DNA of 64,000 nt from Myxococcales bacterium (GTDB lineage Bacteria > Myxococcota_A > Polyangia > Polyangiales > Polyangiaceae). The notes under the pieces were generated by a model that searched no databases, had not been told where the DNA came from, and was given only the letters and a program-made list of their open reading frames with translations. The position numbers and the translations under genes are program-made. Location of the stretch: positions 1 through 64,000 of the forward strand of contig JAJZQG010000005.1 of assembly GCA_021847645.1 (NCBI GenBank), written 5' to 3'. This document shows, one piece after another, positions 16,901 through 25,235 of the stretch. Position 1 is the stretch's first letter. Each line of letters begins with the position of its first letter.

Positions 16901-19516
16901 GCCGCGGGAACGCGCCAGACGCTCGCCGAGCCATGTGGCAAAGGGCAGCTCCGGCCCCAGCTCCAGGCACTGCCGCAGCGCCACCTCATGGGCTGCCGGA
17001 TCCTGCTCCGGATCGCAGCGGAGCGCCGATTCCAGCGCGTGGATCGCGCCGGTCAGAGGCTCGCCCGCGGTGCGCGCTAGCTCCATCAACCGCGCCGCCT
17101 GCGTCTCCTTGTCGATGGAGCCCAGCGCCCGGACCGCACCTTCGCACTGCGGGTCCGCGGCCAACGCCCGTTGATACTCGGACCGCGCGCGCTCCGCATC
17201 GCCCATCACCTCCGCGGCCAGGCCGGTCGCCAACGCACGCTCGCGCTCGGTGTCCCGCTCGCCTGCCCAAGCCGCCAGCTCTTCGAGCAACCGCTCAGGA
17301 CGCCGCGCCTCGAGCTCGGCGTCGACCTCCAGCAGACGAGCGACCGCAGCCTGCGGGTCCGCATCGAGCATCGCCTTGATCAAGTCGCGGAACCTGGCTC
17401 CCTGCACGCCCGACGTCACCGCGCGGCCGAGCATCAGGGCCGCACGCCTCGCATCCGGTCCGGGCAAAGCAGCATCGACCCGCTGCTCGGCCTGCTCGCC
17501 GCGGGTCGGAGCGATCGCCGACAAGGCGGCCCAACTCAGCGCGCGATGATCCTCGTCTGCCGAAACCGCATCGAGGAAGGGGCGTAGCGCCACCATGTCG
17601 GTCTGGAACAGCGCGCCGAGCGCGACGCGGTCGGCAGCGGAGAAGGTTGCCGATCCCGGCGTGGCCAGCACCCGCTCGAGTGCCTGCTGGTCTCCGGTTT
17701 CGATGGCACGCATGGCCTGCATGCGCTTGGCAATGGCGCCATGCGGTCCGGCGGCCAGCTCGCTCAGCCACTCGGACGCGAGCTGTCGCGACGCGGGCTT
17801 CTGAGCCGCCAACGCAGCGGCGAGCCAGGTCGCTCCCTGCCCCATGCCTCGAACGTCCTCGAGCGCATGCAGGCTTCTGGCGGCCGACACCGTGTCGCGC
17901 TCGGCGAGAGCGGCCCGTGCACGGGCGATCGCCTCGTACACACCGACCGGCTCGTCGCCCGTCTTGGCCTGCGCAGGCGCTTGCCGGATGCGCCGCACCT
18001 GCTGCATCGACGCCGCCAACGGCGCGAGCTCTTCGGCCTCGGGCAGCTGCAAGCCCTCCAGATCGTCTTGGCGCTCGATCAACGACAGCACGAACCGACC
18101 GACCCAGGCCCGGGGATCGGCGGGCAGAGCACGCTGTGCGGCGTCGAGCCGCTTGAGCATCGCCTCGCGATCCCCCTGGTCGCGCCCAAGCAACTCGCCC
18201 TGCACAAGCGCACCGTGACAGCGCGCCTCGGGCGTCGGCGCCACACGCGTCTCGTGCTCGAGCGCAGCGGCCACCTCGAACCAGTTCCGATCGCGCGTCG
18301 CCACATGCCGCGCTTGCCTGTGCAGCAGCGCGTTCGACGGGTGCAGATCGCGCGCCGCAGCCGCCACGGCCACCGACTTCTCGTCGTCCTGCATCATCGC
18401 GCAGAACTCGGAGACGGCGAGCATGATGCGCGCGCGCTCCTCGGGCTGCTGGCGGGCTGCCGCTTCCTCGGCGAGCCAGGCAGCGCGACGATCAAAAGAC
18501 TCTCGAAGCTGCGACTCGTCGAGGAACTTCACGGCGTCACGCTCGTTGCTCCAGCGCGCGACCGGTGGCTCGAGCGGCGGCGGCGGTACGGAACGTGCGC
18601 GCACGGGCACGGGCGACGGTTCCGCGACCAAGCGCACTTGGTCGCCCGCGGCTGCACCGGACGCGGTAGGCTCGTCGGAGGTCTCGACGTGCGAGACGAA
18701 CTGCTGGCGCTGCTCGGGTGCGGTGACACCGTGGAATACGCCGGTGGGCTCGTCGATGCCGTAGCGACGCTGCTCGGGCTCGAGCAGCTTGGGGCCGGAG
18801 GCTTCGAGCTGAGCGAGGTCCCGAACGCTTGGCGCGGGGGGCTCGGCCGGTTCCTCGCGGGCGGGCATCATGGCGTCGGGAGACGGCATGTCCGGCGGCG
18901 GCGGGACCGTGGCCGGCTGCTCGGCCGGCGGCGCTACAGGTGCCGGGGCGTGCGGCGCAGGACGAGGAGGAGGCGGCGGCGGACGCCTCGCCGCCGGCCG
19001 TTGCTCCCGAAGGTCCGCGAACGGATCGAGCTCCTCGACGGACGGCTCGGCAGCCGAAACCGAACCGCGCGGCGCAGGTGCCCCCGGCCCCCCGCGAACC
19101 ACGTCCGGCGCCGAGGTCACCACACCTTCCTCCTCGAACTGCACGTCGAGGTCCTTCTGTGGCTCCTCTCCGCCCGGCACGGTGGGCAATGACGAGCGAC
19201 CGAGCAAGTGGCCCAAGCCCGACGCGCTGCCCACGCCGCGCATCGAGTCTGCCAGCAGCTCCGCGGGGATCTCACCGACCACCGTGCGCTCGTCGTCGTC
19301 GCCCATGTCCAGATCTGCGCTCGCGGGCGGACGTGCCGTGGGCGTCGCGGGGTGAGCGGACTGCTTGTCCGAGCTGCCCCCTTCCGCGCCCGGCACGGGC
19401 GTCTCGCGGTCCTGCGCGATCTCGGTCGATAGCGGTGCCTGGTCCCAAGCGTCCAGCGCCGAGTCCCAGTCGCCCTGCAACATCCCGTCTTTCTTCTTGC
19501 CGCCGTCGGTGCTCAC
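13970..19516 (-). CDS. Giant TPR-repeat protein B (1848 aa)
   Basis: A 1848-residue protein without signal peptide. Residues 1-320 are low-complexity and charged, with Pro-rich runs ('PPPPPPRPAPHAPAP'), a likely flexible interaction tail. From about 330 the chain is TPR-like helical repeats. The last ~280 residues form a globular domain with 'PPRLVMGASLL', 'FLVLRALKVVQTH' and the terminal 'ELIVFVASDEFQELSMRLGL', shared with the giant TPR proteins at 1-4482 and 19513-24288. The domain has the flavour of a degenerate peptidase-like fold, but no HExxH is seen. GTG 19514-19516 overlaps the TGA of the upstream gene (GTGA), so both are made from one message, probably as partners. Function unknown; scaffold inferred. 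Confidence 0.85.
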   Translation of the reverse strand: MSTDGGKKKDGMLQGDWDSALDAWDQAPLSTEIAQDRETPVPGAEGGSSDKQSAHPATPTARPPASADLDMGDDDERTVVGEIPAELLADSMRGVGSASGLGHLLGRSSLPTVPGGEEPQKDLDVQFEEEGVVTSAPDVVRGGPGAPAPRGSVSAAEPSVEELDPFADLREQRPAARRPPPPPPRPAPHAPAPVAPPAEQPATVPPPPDMPSPDAMMPAREEPAEPPAPSVRDLAQLEASGPKLLEPEQRRYGIDEPTGVFHGVTAPEQRQQFVSHVETSDEPTASGAAAGDQVRLVAEPSPVPVRARSVPPPPLEPPVARWSNERDAVKFLDESQLRESFDRRAAWLAEEAAARQQPEERARIMLAVSEFCAMMQDDEKSVAVAAAARDLHPSNALLHRQARHVATRDRNWFEVAAALEHETRVAPTPEARCHGALVQGELLGRDQGDREAMLKRLDAAQRALPADPRAWVGRFVLSLIERQDDLEGLQLPEAEELAPLAASMQQVRRIRQAPAQAKTGDEPVGVYEAIARARAALAERDTVSAARSLHALEDVRGMGQGATWLAAALAAQKPASRQLASEWLSELAAGPHGAIAKRMQAMRAIETGDQQALERVLATPGSATFSAADRVALGALFQTDMVALRPFLDAVSADEDHRALSWAALSAIAPTRGEQAEQRVDAALPGPDARRAALMLGRAVTSGVQGARFRDLIKAMLDADPQAAVARLLEVDAELEARRPERLLEELAAWAGERDTERERALATGLAAEVMGDAERARSEYQRALAADPQCEGAVRALGSIDKETQAARLMELARTAGEPLTGAIHALESALRCDPEQDPAAHEVALRQCLELGPELPFATWLGERLARSRGDVDGVLEWVRMRRDASQDPVEVAYDLCREAMLMVERDAALAGTLLARASSARPKDAALRALYERFSAERADDWVAWRMQHAAEFEPKDRARFLVEAALELERLGQLDEAAKAAAMALETGASALAQRCVERCELAGAGTSNLTDILMQQARAEDGNDVQRREAQERLAELDERGRGDLASALLWHRAILEETPSHLPSLRRLEHAFLGEGRDDDLEPIAAELTRALAGAEVDAHAVLATRVRLRESSWASTRELCDKAARLSKPSLWALRSALAHARHTADAQGVVDFASALAVRCDREAESAALLALTADALGQLGQLDDAVQNLQMALAREPSLFHAHRQLVELLAKAANAAGAAEECEELAAKSHVTEHQLAMWYRAATLWLDEVKDVQKGRHALEQASNLDITYADVFHRLQAIYTEANDTNELALLLERRLDVIEDPAERVDMQVLRGKVLAEVGETVAAKEALSAALDANADHVPALQAYSELCFAEQDWYSAEQSLIRLGRLVQDVDQQTDIYRKLASIYLDHEPDVERAEAALREVLKRKPDDLAAQGRLVDVFRETGDAQKAVELCTSLLEQATTPEDKRTRTIQLALIHEQVEGDVKKAEQMLEKLYKQAPSSVDALRALAEFHKRQGQAPALKLLLDRASNDARRALRTGRFNRDLFAVIETVAAVRGNEASAKAARAALAALEGETVEIGAVGPRAFDPALDDLIAPELLDASFRALLSRAGHALDEAYPMDMSALRAGPLPPTAAELQQAIVSTAAAIGVPGIEVLVSPALGPTCVPISSSPPRLVMGASLLNSTEAGVRNFLVLRALKVVQTHACVLSRTAPIDLLPMVAAFVKSLVPSYTPSGVDPKRFEEAVGRFAQHKPAGLDPSVAALALELSRSLDNRASTLNVAVNGWGDRVALLATGSINIAIHGIAWAGGHPSGPPTAAKDRTTWIGRNAEARELIVFVASDEFQELSMRLGLA

Positions 19517-22500
19517 CGGACCCCCATGCCTAGCTGACTGCGAAGTTCGAGGTACCGATCACTGAGAACGAACGCCATCAACGCGCGCGCTCTCGGGTTC
19601 TCCGGACACACATGCGGGAGCCGCTCTCGGGGTGCTCCCAGAACATCCGAGAGCACCAGGGACACGTCACCCGCTGCGATGGCCGCCATGCGGTCGAGGC
19701 TCGCGTGCGCTCTCTGGTACCAGTCGATTGGATCGGCGTGCGACGCCACCACCGCCTGGCAGTACTCCGGAAGGATCTTCTTGAGCTTGCGCGGCATCGA
19801 CTTGGAAAGCAGCCGCTGGACCTCGGCGAGAATCGCGTACGGCGGCGACTGGATCGGCACTTCCGCCAAGTGGCACGCCGCTACCACGATCGCCGCGATG
19901 GTCGCCTCGTCGCGCGTGCGAACCACCGAGATGCCGCGACGAAGCGCGTACAGCTCCCGGGCGATCGCCTGCCGCGATTGGGCCGACAGCGGCGAGCGGA
20001 CGTCCTTGCCCACCACCAGCATCGGCGGCGCACCAGGTACGCCCACGACACTCGTCGGCTCGCGCCCGCCGACGTACAGCTCGAAGTCGTCCACCCCCAA
20101 CGCGCCTGCCCACTGTGCGATCTCGTTGCGCAGCGGTAAACCGTCGCGGGCTTCGATCTTCTCTCGCTTGGTCACCGACAGGCCCGTGAGCGTCGGCCCC
20201 AACGCGTCCGCAATCACGTCGGCGAGCAGCTGGAACAGCCTGGGGAGCGGCCCACGATCGTGCGGATCGTTGATCGCCTCCATGGCCTCGTCGCTCAGCT
20301 TCACCTGCGGGATGCGCGCCGTACGCTGGTCGAGCGCCTCGAGCTCCTGCTGCGCTCCCTCGTTGGCACCCCGCAGCGCCATCAGCGTACCGAGCGTCGC
20401 TTGCCTCAACGCACTGTCCCCCTGGGACTGCGCGATGCGCGACAACAGCTCCACCCGGGAATCGTCCAGCTGGCTCGGGCTCATGGCTCCGACAAGGGCG
20501 CCGCGCGCCCGTTCAAAAAGCCGACGGCGCGTGGGCGCGTCGCCCACGGACGTGTGCAGGATGAGCAGGTTGAGCGCCTCGGGGTCGGCCGGCGACTCCT
20601 CGAGCAGATGCCGGACGGCAGAAGCGGCAGCCGGCGGGTCGTTGACCTTGTCGCGGTAGATGACCATGGCGAGGCGAGCCGCCTCGATGCGCCCCTCGGC
20701 CGTGGAACGCTCGCGCATCAGCGTCTCGAGCGTGGAGGTGGCCTCGGCCCAGGCTTGGTTCTGCGCTGCGCATCGCGCGAGCCGCTCGCGCACGGGCAAA
20801 GTCGACAGGCCCGAGCCGCTGAGCGCCCGCAGGATCTCCAGAGCCTTGTCGTTGCGGTGCAGCCGGTTCTCACACAGGTCGACCGCCGCCATGCCCGAAA
20901 CCAGGCGCTGCTGCGCCGGCGCTTCGGGGTGTTTCGCGAGCCGCGCCAGGTGCTCGACCGCCTGCTCGAAGTCGCCACGACGGATGTACACCTCGCCGGC
21001 GAGGGCCAAGGCGCCCACGTGGTCGGGCTCGAGCATCGTGACGTTGTCCAGGGCCGACATGGCGCCCTCGAAGTCGCCCTTCTGACGCAGCACACGAGCC
21101 TGCTCCCAGAACAGCTTGGCGATCTCGGAGGTGTCTTCCGCGACCTCGAGCCGCCGCGCGATCAACGCCAGCAGCTCGTCGTTTTCCTCGCGCGCGCGAA
21201 CCCGCCGGAACAGACGGTCGAAGGCCACGAAGCGCCGCAGGTCCTTGTCGAACGCAGCGCGCAGGTTCTTCTCGCCGCGGGCCTCATCGCCGCCGCGATC
21301 GATCCAGAGCAGCGCGGCCATCTCGAAGAACTCTGCGGAACGCGCGTCGCTGCGGCACAGCTCACCCAGCTTCTCGCACGCCCGGGCCTGCGACGCCACG
21401 TCGTCGAGCACCTCCGCGGCAGTGCGCACGCCCTCCCACGCCACCAGATCCGCGTCACGCCGCTCGGTCACGACCTGGAACGCCTGCAGCGCCCCACGCG
21501 CGTCGCCCGACGCAAGCAGCGACCATCCTGCCAGCATCTGCGCGTCGAGGCTCGCGTCCTCGCCCAGCACGTCGCCAAGCCCCTGAAGGGCCGCCGCACG
21601 ACGACGCGGGTCACAACCGGCCGGCGCCAGCTCCAGGTTCATCAGGCGCGCGGACGCCTCGGACGACTCGACGGGCGCGGGGTGCTGGCCCGCGGCTGCG
21701 CCGATCAGCTCCACCAGGGCAGCAGCCGAGTGCAGCGCGGCCGACGCCGCGTCCGGCAGATGGCGCGCCGCCATCCGCAACGCGGACACCTCCGCCTCGG
21801 CATCCTCCGCTGCACGACCCGCGGCGCACCACTCGAGCGCCGGCGTCAGACCGCCATCGGCCAGCGCCCAGGCCTGCGCCGCGTCCCGCGCGCGATCGCG
21901 GTCCTGATCCTGCGTGCGCGCAGCGCGATAGCGTTCGGCCGCGACGACCGCCGAGGCCTTCGTGCCGAGCGTCTCGAGGCCGTCGAGCGCCCGCTGCCGC
22001 GCTTCGGCGTCGTCTTGCCCGACCGGGTATACGAGCCTGCCCAACCAGCCCGCCACGCCCAGCTCTCCCAACGCCTCGCGCTCCAACGTGTCGAGCGCCG
22101 ACGTTGCCAGGTCCTCGTCGCCGCCTTCGTTGGATTCCACCGCGACGCGCTCGAGGGCCAGGGCGATGCGATCGACGCCGCATTCCTCGCCGAGCTCCAG
22201 CACCTTGCGCCGTCCCTCGATCGAGTCGGGTTCGACCGCGGCGGCGGCCCAGGACAGCAGGACGGATGCGGCAGCAGGCAGCTGCGCGCGGGCCGCCGAG
22301 ATCTCTTCAACGGCCTTGGCGCGATCGCCGGCTTGCCACAGCAAAAACGCTGCTTCCATGTGCAGGGCCGACGACACCTGCGCGTCGTCTTGCGCGGCAG
22401 CGGAGGCGCCGATCACGGCTGCAGCCTGGGGCAGATGCACCGCCGCACGCTCGAGATCGGCGAGCATCGACATCACGAGCAGATCGTCGAGATCCGACTG

Positions 22501-24288
22501 GTGAAGCTCGCGCAGTTGGTCGAGAGCGAGCTCGGCTTGGCCCGCGCCGGCACGACGGATGGCCGCGACGACACGCAACGCGCGCGCCATGGTCGGATCG
22601 GCCTCGGCCGACGCCAACAGCTCAAGGGGCTCGGGCGCGAGCTTGCGAGCCTCGCCCTGCCCTCGAAAGCCGAGCACGTAGGCCGCCAGCACGCGACCCA
22701 GCCACAAGCCTCCCGGTACCGCGGCCAGCGCGTCGAGCGCCTGCCTGGCCCCGTCGTCATCCGAGCGCAGCAGCCGCAACCTCGCAAGCTCGAACCACAA
22801 CGACACGTGCTCGGATTCGAGCGCGCCGGCCGCGAGCAAACGCCTCGTTGCATCCTCGAACCAGACGTCGTCCTGGATCGCCGAGGCGAACGCGCGGGCC
22901 AGGCGCGACACCGAGCCCGGCGCCACGCCGAACATCGCCGCTTGGGAGAGCGCCGCCTTCGCCCCCGACACGTCGCCGGCGCGCACCGCCCAGGCCCACG
23001 ACGACAGCAGATACGCGCGGCCCTTGGCTTCGTCCGAGAAGCCTTCTTCGGCCATCGCCTCGAGCGAAGCCGCGAAGGCCGCGGGGTCCGCGTCCACGAT
23101 CAGGTCGATCTGCAACGAACGCGCAGGGATGCAGCCCGGGTCCAAGGCAAGCGCCTTGGCCAGCGCCTCGACCGCGTCGTCGCGACGGCCCCCCGCTGCG
23201 GCCGCCTCGAACACCGACATCCACAACGCCGCCGCCGCACGCCCGGTCGATCCGTTCTCAATCATGCGCGCGGCAATCGCCGCGGCCGTGTCCACGTCGC
23301 CCACCGCCTCGGCCGCCTTGCGACGCAAATGCATCACCGCCGGATCGTCCGGAAGCTTGGCGACCGCCAGGTCCAGCAGCGCCGTGGCGCCGTCAGCGTC
23401 GCCCAGACGACGGCGAGCGTCGGCCGCACGCACGAACAGGTCGGCGACATACACCGGCGCCCTGACGAACAGGGGCACGCCGTTGCGCTCGCCTGCGTCG
23501 GCGTCATCGACCGCTAGCAGCACCAGGTCCGCCTGCTGCTTGAGGACCTCGGCGATGAGCTCGTCGCGCTGGTCGCGCGATGCGATGGCTTCGATCGCCT
23601 GAAGAGCGCGGAAGCGGGCCGGCGAGTCGATCGCGCGCGCCTCCTGCAGGGACTCGAGCGCCCCGTCCGTGTCGTCGCGCTCCTGCCGCAGCCGCGCCAG
23701 GTCGATCAACAGAAGAGCTTTCCACGCCGCAGGCTCGGCCAGACGAATCCGTTCCTCCAGCGCACGCACACGCAGCTCCGCATCGCTCGTCTTGCCGGCG
23801 ACCAGCTCGAGCTCCAGCCACGCGGCCGCCTCGTCCGGATTGTCGGAGACCGCTTGTTCGAACGCTGCTCGCGCACCCGACACGTCCTGCTGTTGCTCGA
23901 GAACGAACTGCCCATGCAGCAGGTGCGCGCGCGACAGTTGCTCGGGCACGGTCGCCGCACGCGTCATCGCCTCGAGCAGCTTGCCCAGGTTCTTGAAGGA
24001 CTTGCGCCGCTGCAGAAGCGCCGCCAACGCCTCGACCGGCTCGCGAAAGTTCGGGTCCGCGTTGTAGGCGGCGAGATAGTCTCGCGCTGCCCCGGCCTCG
24101 TCCTGCGCGCTTTCCCGGATCTGCGCCGACTCATGGTACAGAAGCGCTTTCTGCTCGCGCGAGTCGGACATCGATTGCTCTTGGACAAGCCACTCGATGC
24201 TCTCGGCAACCTCGGGCGGTACGCTGGTCCCGGCAGGGGGAAAGTTCGAAACGGATGGGGCCTGTGTGTGGTCTGGCGGTATCGTCAT
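19513..24288 (-). CDS. Giant TPR-repeat protein C (1591 aa)
   Basis: A 1591-residue protein, again without signal peptide. It begins with a Pro-rich tail ('PPDHTQAPSVSNFPPAGT') and continues through dozens of TPR-like helix pairs, e.g. 'ALVYxRGDFEQAVEHLARLAKHPEAP'-style units around 20900-21000. The C-terminal ~270 residues carry 'PPMLVVGKDVRSPL', 'RQAIARELYALRRGISVV' and end 'LMAFVLSDRYLELRSQLGM', the same order of motifs as in the other two giants. ATG 24288 is preferred to the upstream in-frame ATG at 24477: the extension is Arg/Ser-rich, and AAGG plus an upstream GGAGG precede 24288. It is first in a two-gene operon with protein B. Confidence 0.85.
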   Translation of the reverse strand: MTIPPDHTQAPSVSNFPPAGTSVPPEVAESIEWLVQEQSMSDSREQKALLYHESAQIRESAQDEAGAARDYLAAYNADPNFREPVEALAALLQRRKSFKNLGKLLEAMTRAATVPEQLSRAHLLHGQFVLEQQQDVSGARAAFEQAVSDNPDEAAAWLELELVAGKTSDAELRVRALEERIRLAEPAAWKALLLIDLARLRQERDDTDGALESLQEARAIDSPARFRALQAIEAIASRDQRDELIAEVLKQQADLVLLAVDDADAGERNGVPLFVRAPVYVADLFVRAADARRRLGDADGATALLDLAVAKLPDDPAVMHLRRKAAEAVGDVDTAAAIAARMIENGSTGRAAAALWMSVFEAAAAGGRRDDAVEALAKALALDPGCIPARSLQIDLIVDADPAAFAASLEAMAEEGFSDEAKGRAYLLSSWAWAVRAGDVSGAKAALSQAAMFGVAPGSVSRLARAFASAIQDDVWFEDATRRLLAAGALESEHVSLWFELARLRLLRSDDDGARQALDALAAVPGGLWLGRVLAAYVLGFRGQGEARKLAPEPLELLASAEADPTMARALRVVAAIRRAGAGQAELALDQLRELHQSDLDDLLVMSMLADLERAAVHLPQAAAVIGASAAAQDDAQVSSALHMEAAFLLWQAGDRAKAVEEISAARAQLPAAASVLLSWAAAAVEPDSIEGRRKVLELGEECGVDRIALALERVAVESNEGGDEDLATSALDTLEREALGELGVAGWLGRLVYPVGQDDAEARQRALDGLETLGTKASAVVAAERYRAARTQDQDRDRARDAAQAWALADGGLTPALEWCAAGRAAEDAEAEVSALRMAARHLPDAASAALHSAAALVELIGAAAGQHPAPVESSEASARLMNLELAPAGCDPRRRAAALQGLGDVLGEDASLDAQMLAGWSLLASGDARGALQAFQVVTERRDADLVAWEGVRTAAEVLDDVASQARACEKLGELCRSDARSAEFFEMAALLWIDRGGDEARGEKNLRAAFDKDLRRFVAFDRLFRRVRAREENDELLALIARRLEVAEDTSEIAKLFWEQARVLRQKGDFEGAMSALDNVTMLEPDHVGALALAGEVYIRRGDFEQAVEHLARLAKHPEAPAQQRLVSGMAAVDLCENRLHRNDKALEILRALSGSGLSTLPVRERLARCAAQNQAWAEATSTLETLMRERSTAEGRIEAARLAMVIYRDKVNDPPAAASAVRHLLEESPADPEALNLLILHTSVGDAPTRRRLFERARGALVGAMSPSQLDDSRVELLSRIAQSQGDSALRQATLGTLMALRGANEGAQQELEALDQRTARIPQVKLSDEAMEAINDPHDRGPLPRLFQLLADVIADALGPTLTGLSVTKREKIEARDGLPLRNEIAQWAGALGVDDFELYVGGREPTSVVGVPGAPPMLVVGKDVRSPLSAQSRQAIARELYALRRGISVVRTRDEATIAAIVVAACHLAEVPIQSPPYAILAEVQRLLSKSMPRKLKKILPEYCQAVVASHADPIDWYQRAHASLDRMAAIAAGDVSLVLSDVLGAPRERLPHVCPENPRARALMAFVLSDRYLELRSQLGMGVR

Positions 24289-24525
24289 GCGGGCCTTGTT
24301 TTCCTCCGCGTCCCGGGACGTCGGCTCCGGTGCGCGTCCAACCCTGAGACCTGGGGGCAGTGTAGGCGAGCTTCGCGGAGATGCATAGGTCGAACGAGAC
24401 CAACGACACGCCTCGGAACCCCGACGCCATGCCGCCAACCCTCGCGTCTGTCCCGACGCCCCGCTGTGCGCTCGCACGGCCCGCCGATCGTCGCCACGCC
24501 CTTGCGTCGTCCTCGTGCGTCGATC

Positions 24526-25098
24526 CTATTTCGACAAGTTCTTCATAATCACAAAGCCGGTCGGCGAGTCCACCGGCTCGCTGACCTGACCCGGGCGCAG
24601 CGTGAACAGCACGAAGTTGGGCGCGGGTTCCAACACGCCGCGCCCGATCCAGCCCAAATCCGCGCCCGATCCGTCGTCACCCTTCTCCACCGCAGCCTTG
24701 AAGTCGCTCCTGGCCATCGACGCCAACGCGTTCGCTAGCTTCAAGGCGTCATCTTTCGAACGCGCGTTGGCTGGCGCGCGCTCCGCGCCCCGGTAGGTCA
24801 CCAGGACCACCCCGAACCGAAGCTCGCTCGGAGCGTCGTCGGGCAGTGCGCCGGGCACCCCGCCGTCCGGAAGCAAGGTTCCCGGACGGCCCATGGGCAG
24901 GATGCGGCTGGCTTGCGCCTCCATGTCCTTCAATGGATCGGCCGACACCGCGGGCGCGACATCGGACGCGATCGACCCGCTGGACGAGATCGGAGGCACG
25001 ACGACCTGGTTGTCGCGGCGAGGGCCGGTGCGCAGAACGACGATCACGGTGGCGATCACCACGAGAGCCCCGAGCAGCACCGACGTCGTCTTCTGCAT
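24526..25098 (-). CDS. Membrane-anchored parvulin-type peptidyl-prolyl isomerase
   Basis: A 190-residue protein with an N-terminal signal anchor at about residues 4-23 ('SVLLGALVVIATVIVVL'). A Ser/Pro/Asp linker leads into a C-terminal parvulin (PpiC/rotamase) domain at about 95-190. Family landmarks are 'GVVLVTYRGAERA', 'ALASMARSDFKAAVEKGDD', 'GADLGWIGRG' and 'FTLRPGQVSEPVDSPTGFVIMK'. Such proteins catalyse cis-trans isomerisation of prolyl bonds and assist folding of exported proteins, here on the periplasmic face. The internal ATG 25098 is preferred to 25191 because it puts the hydrophobic anchor at the N-terminus. It is divergent from the Pro-rich zinc-ribbon/TPR gene at 25236, a possible client. 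Confidence 0.85.
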   Translation of the reverse strand: MQKTTSVLLGALVVIATVIVVLRTGPRRDNQVVVPPISSSGSIASDVAPAVSADPLKDMEAQASRILPMGRPGTLLPDGGVPGALPDDAPSELRFGVVLVTYRGAERAPANARSKDDALKLANALASMARSDFKAAVEKGDDGSGADLGWIGRGVLEPAPNFVLFTLRPGQVSEPVDSPTGFVIMKNLSK

Positions 25099-25235
25099 GC
25101 GAGCAGCCGTATCGCAGATCGGGGCGAACGGGGCAAGCGAACGGCCTATCGATCGCATGGCTTGGCTTGATGGGGTCGGTTTGTGCCACAATGGCTGCCG
25201 CCACCCATCAGCGAACCGCGGACCGTATAGGCACC

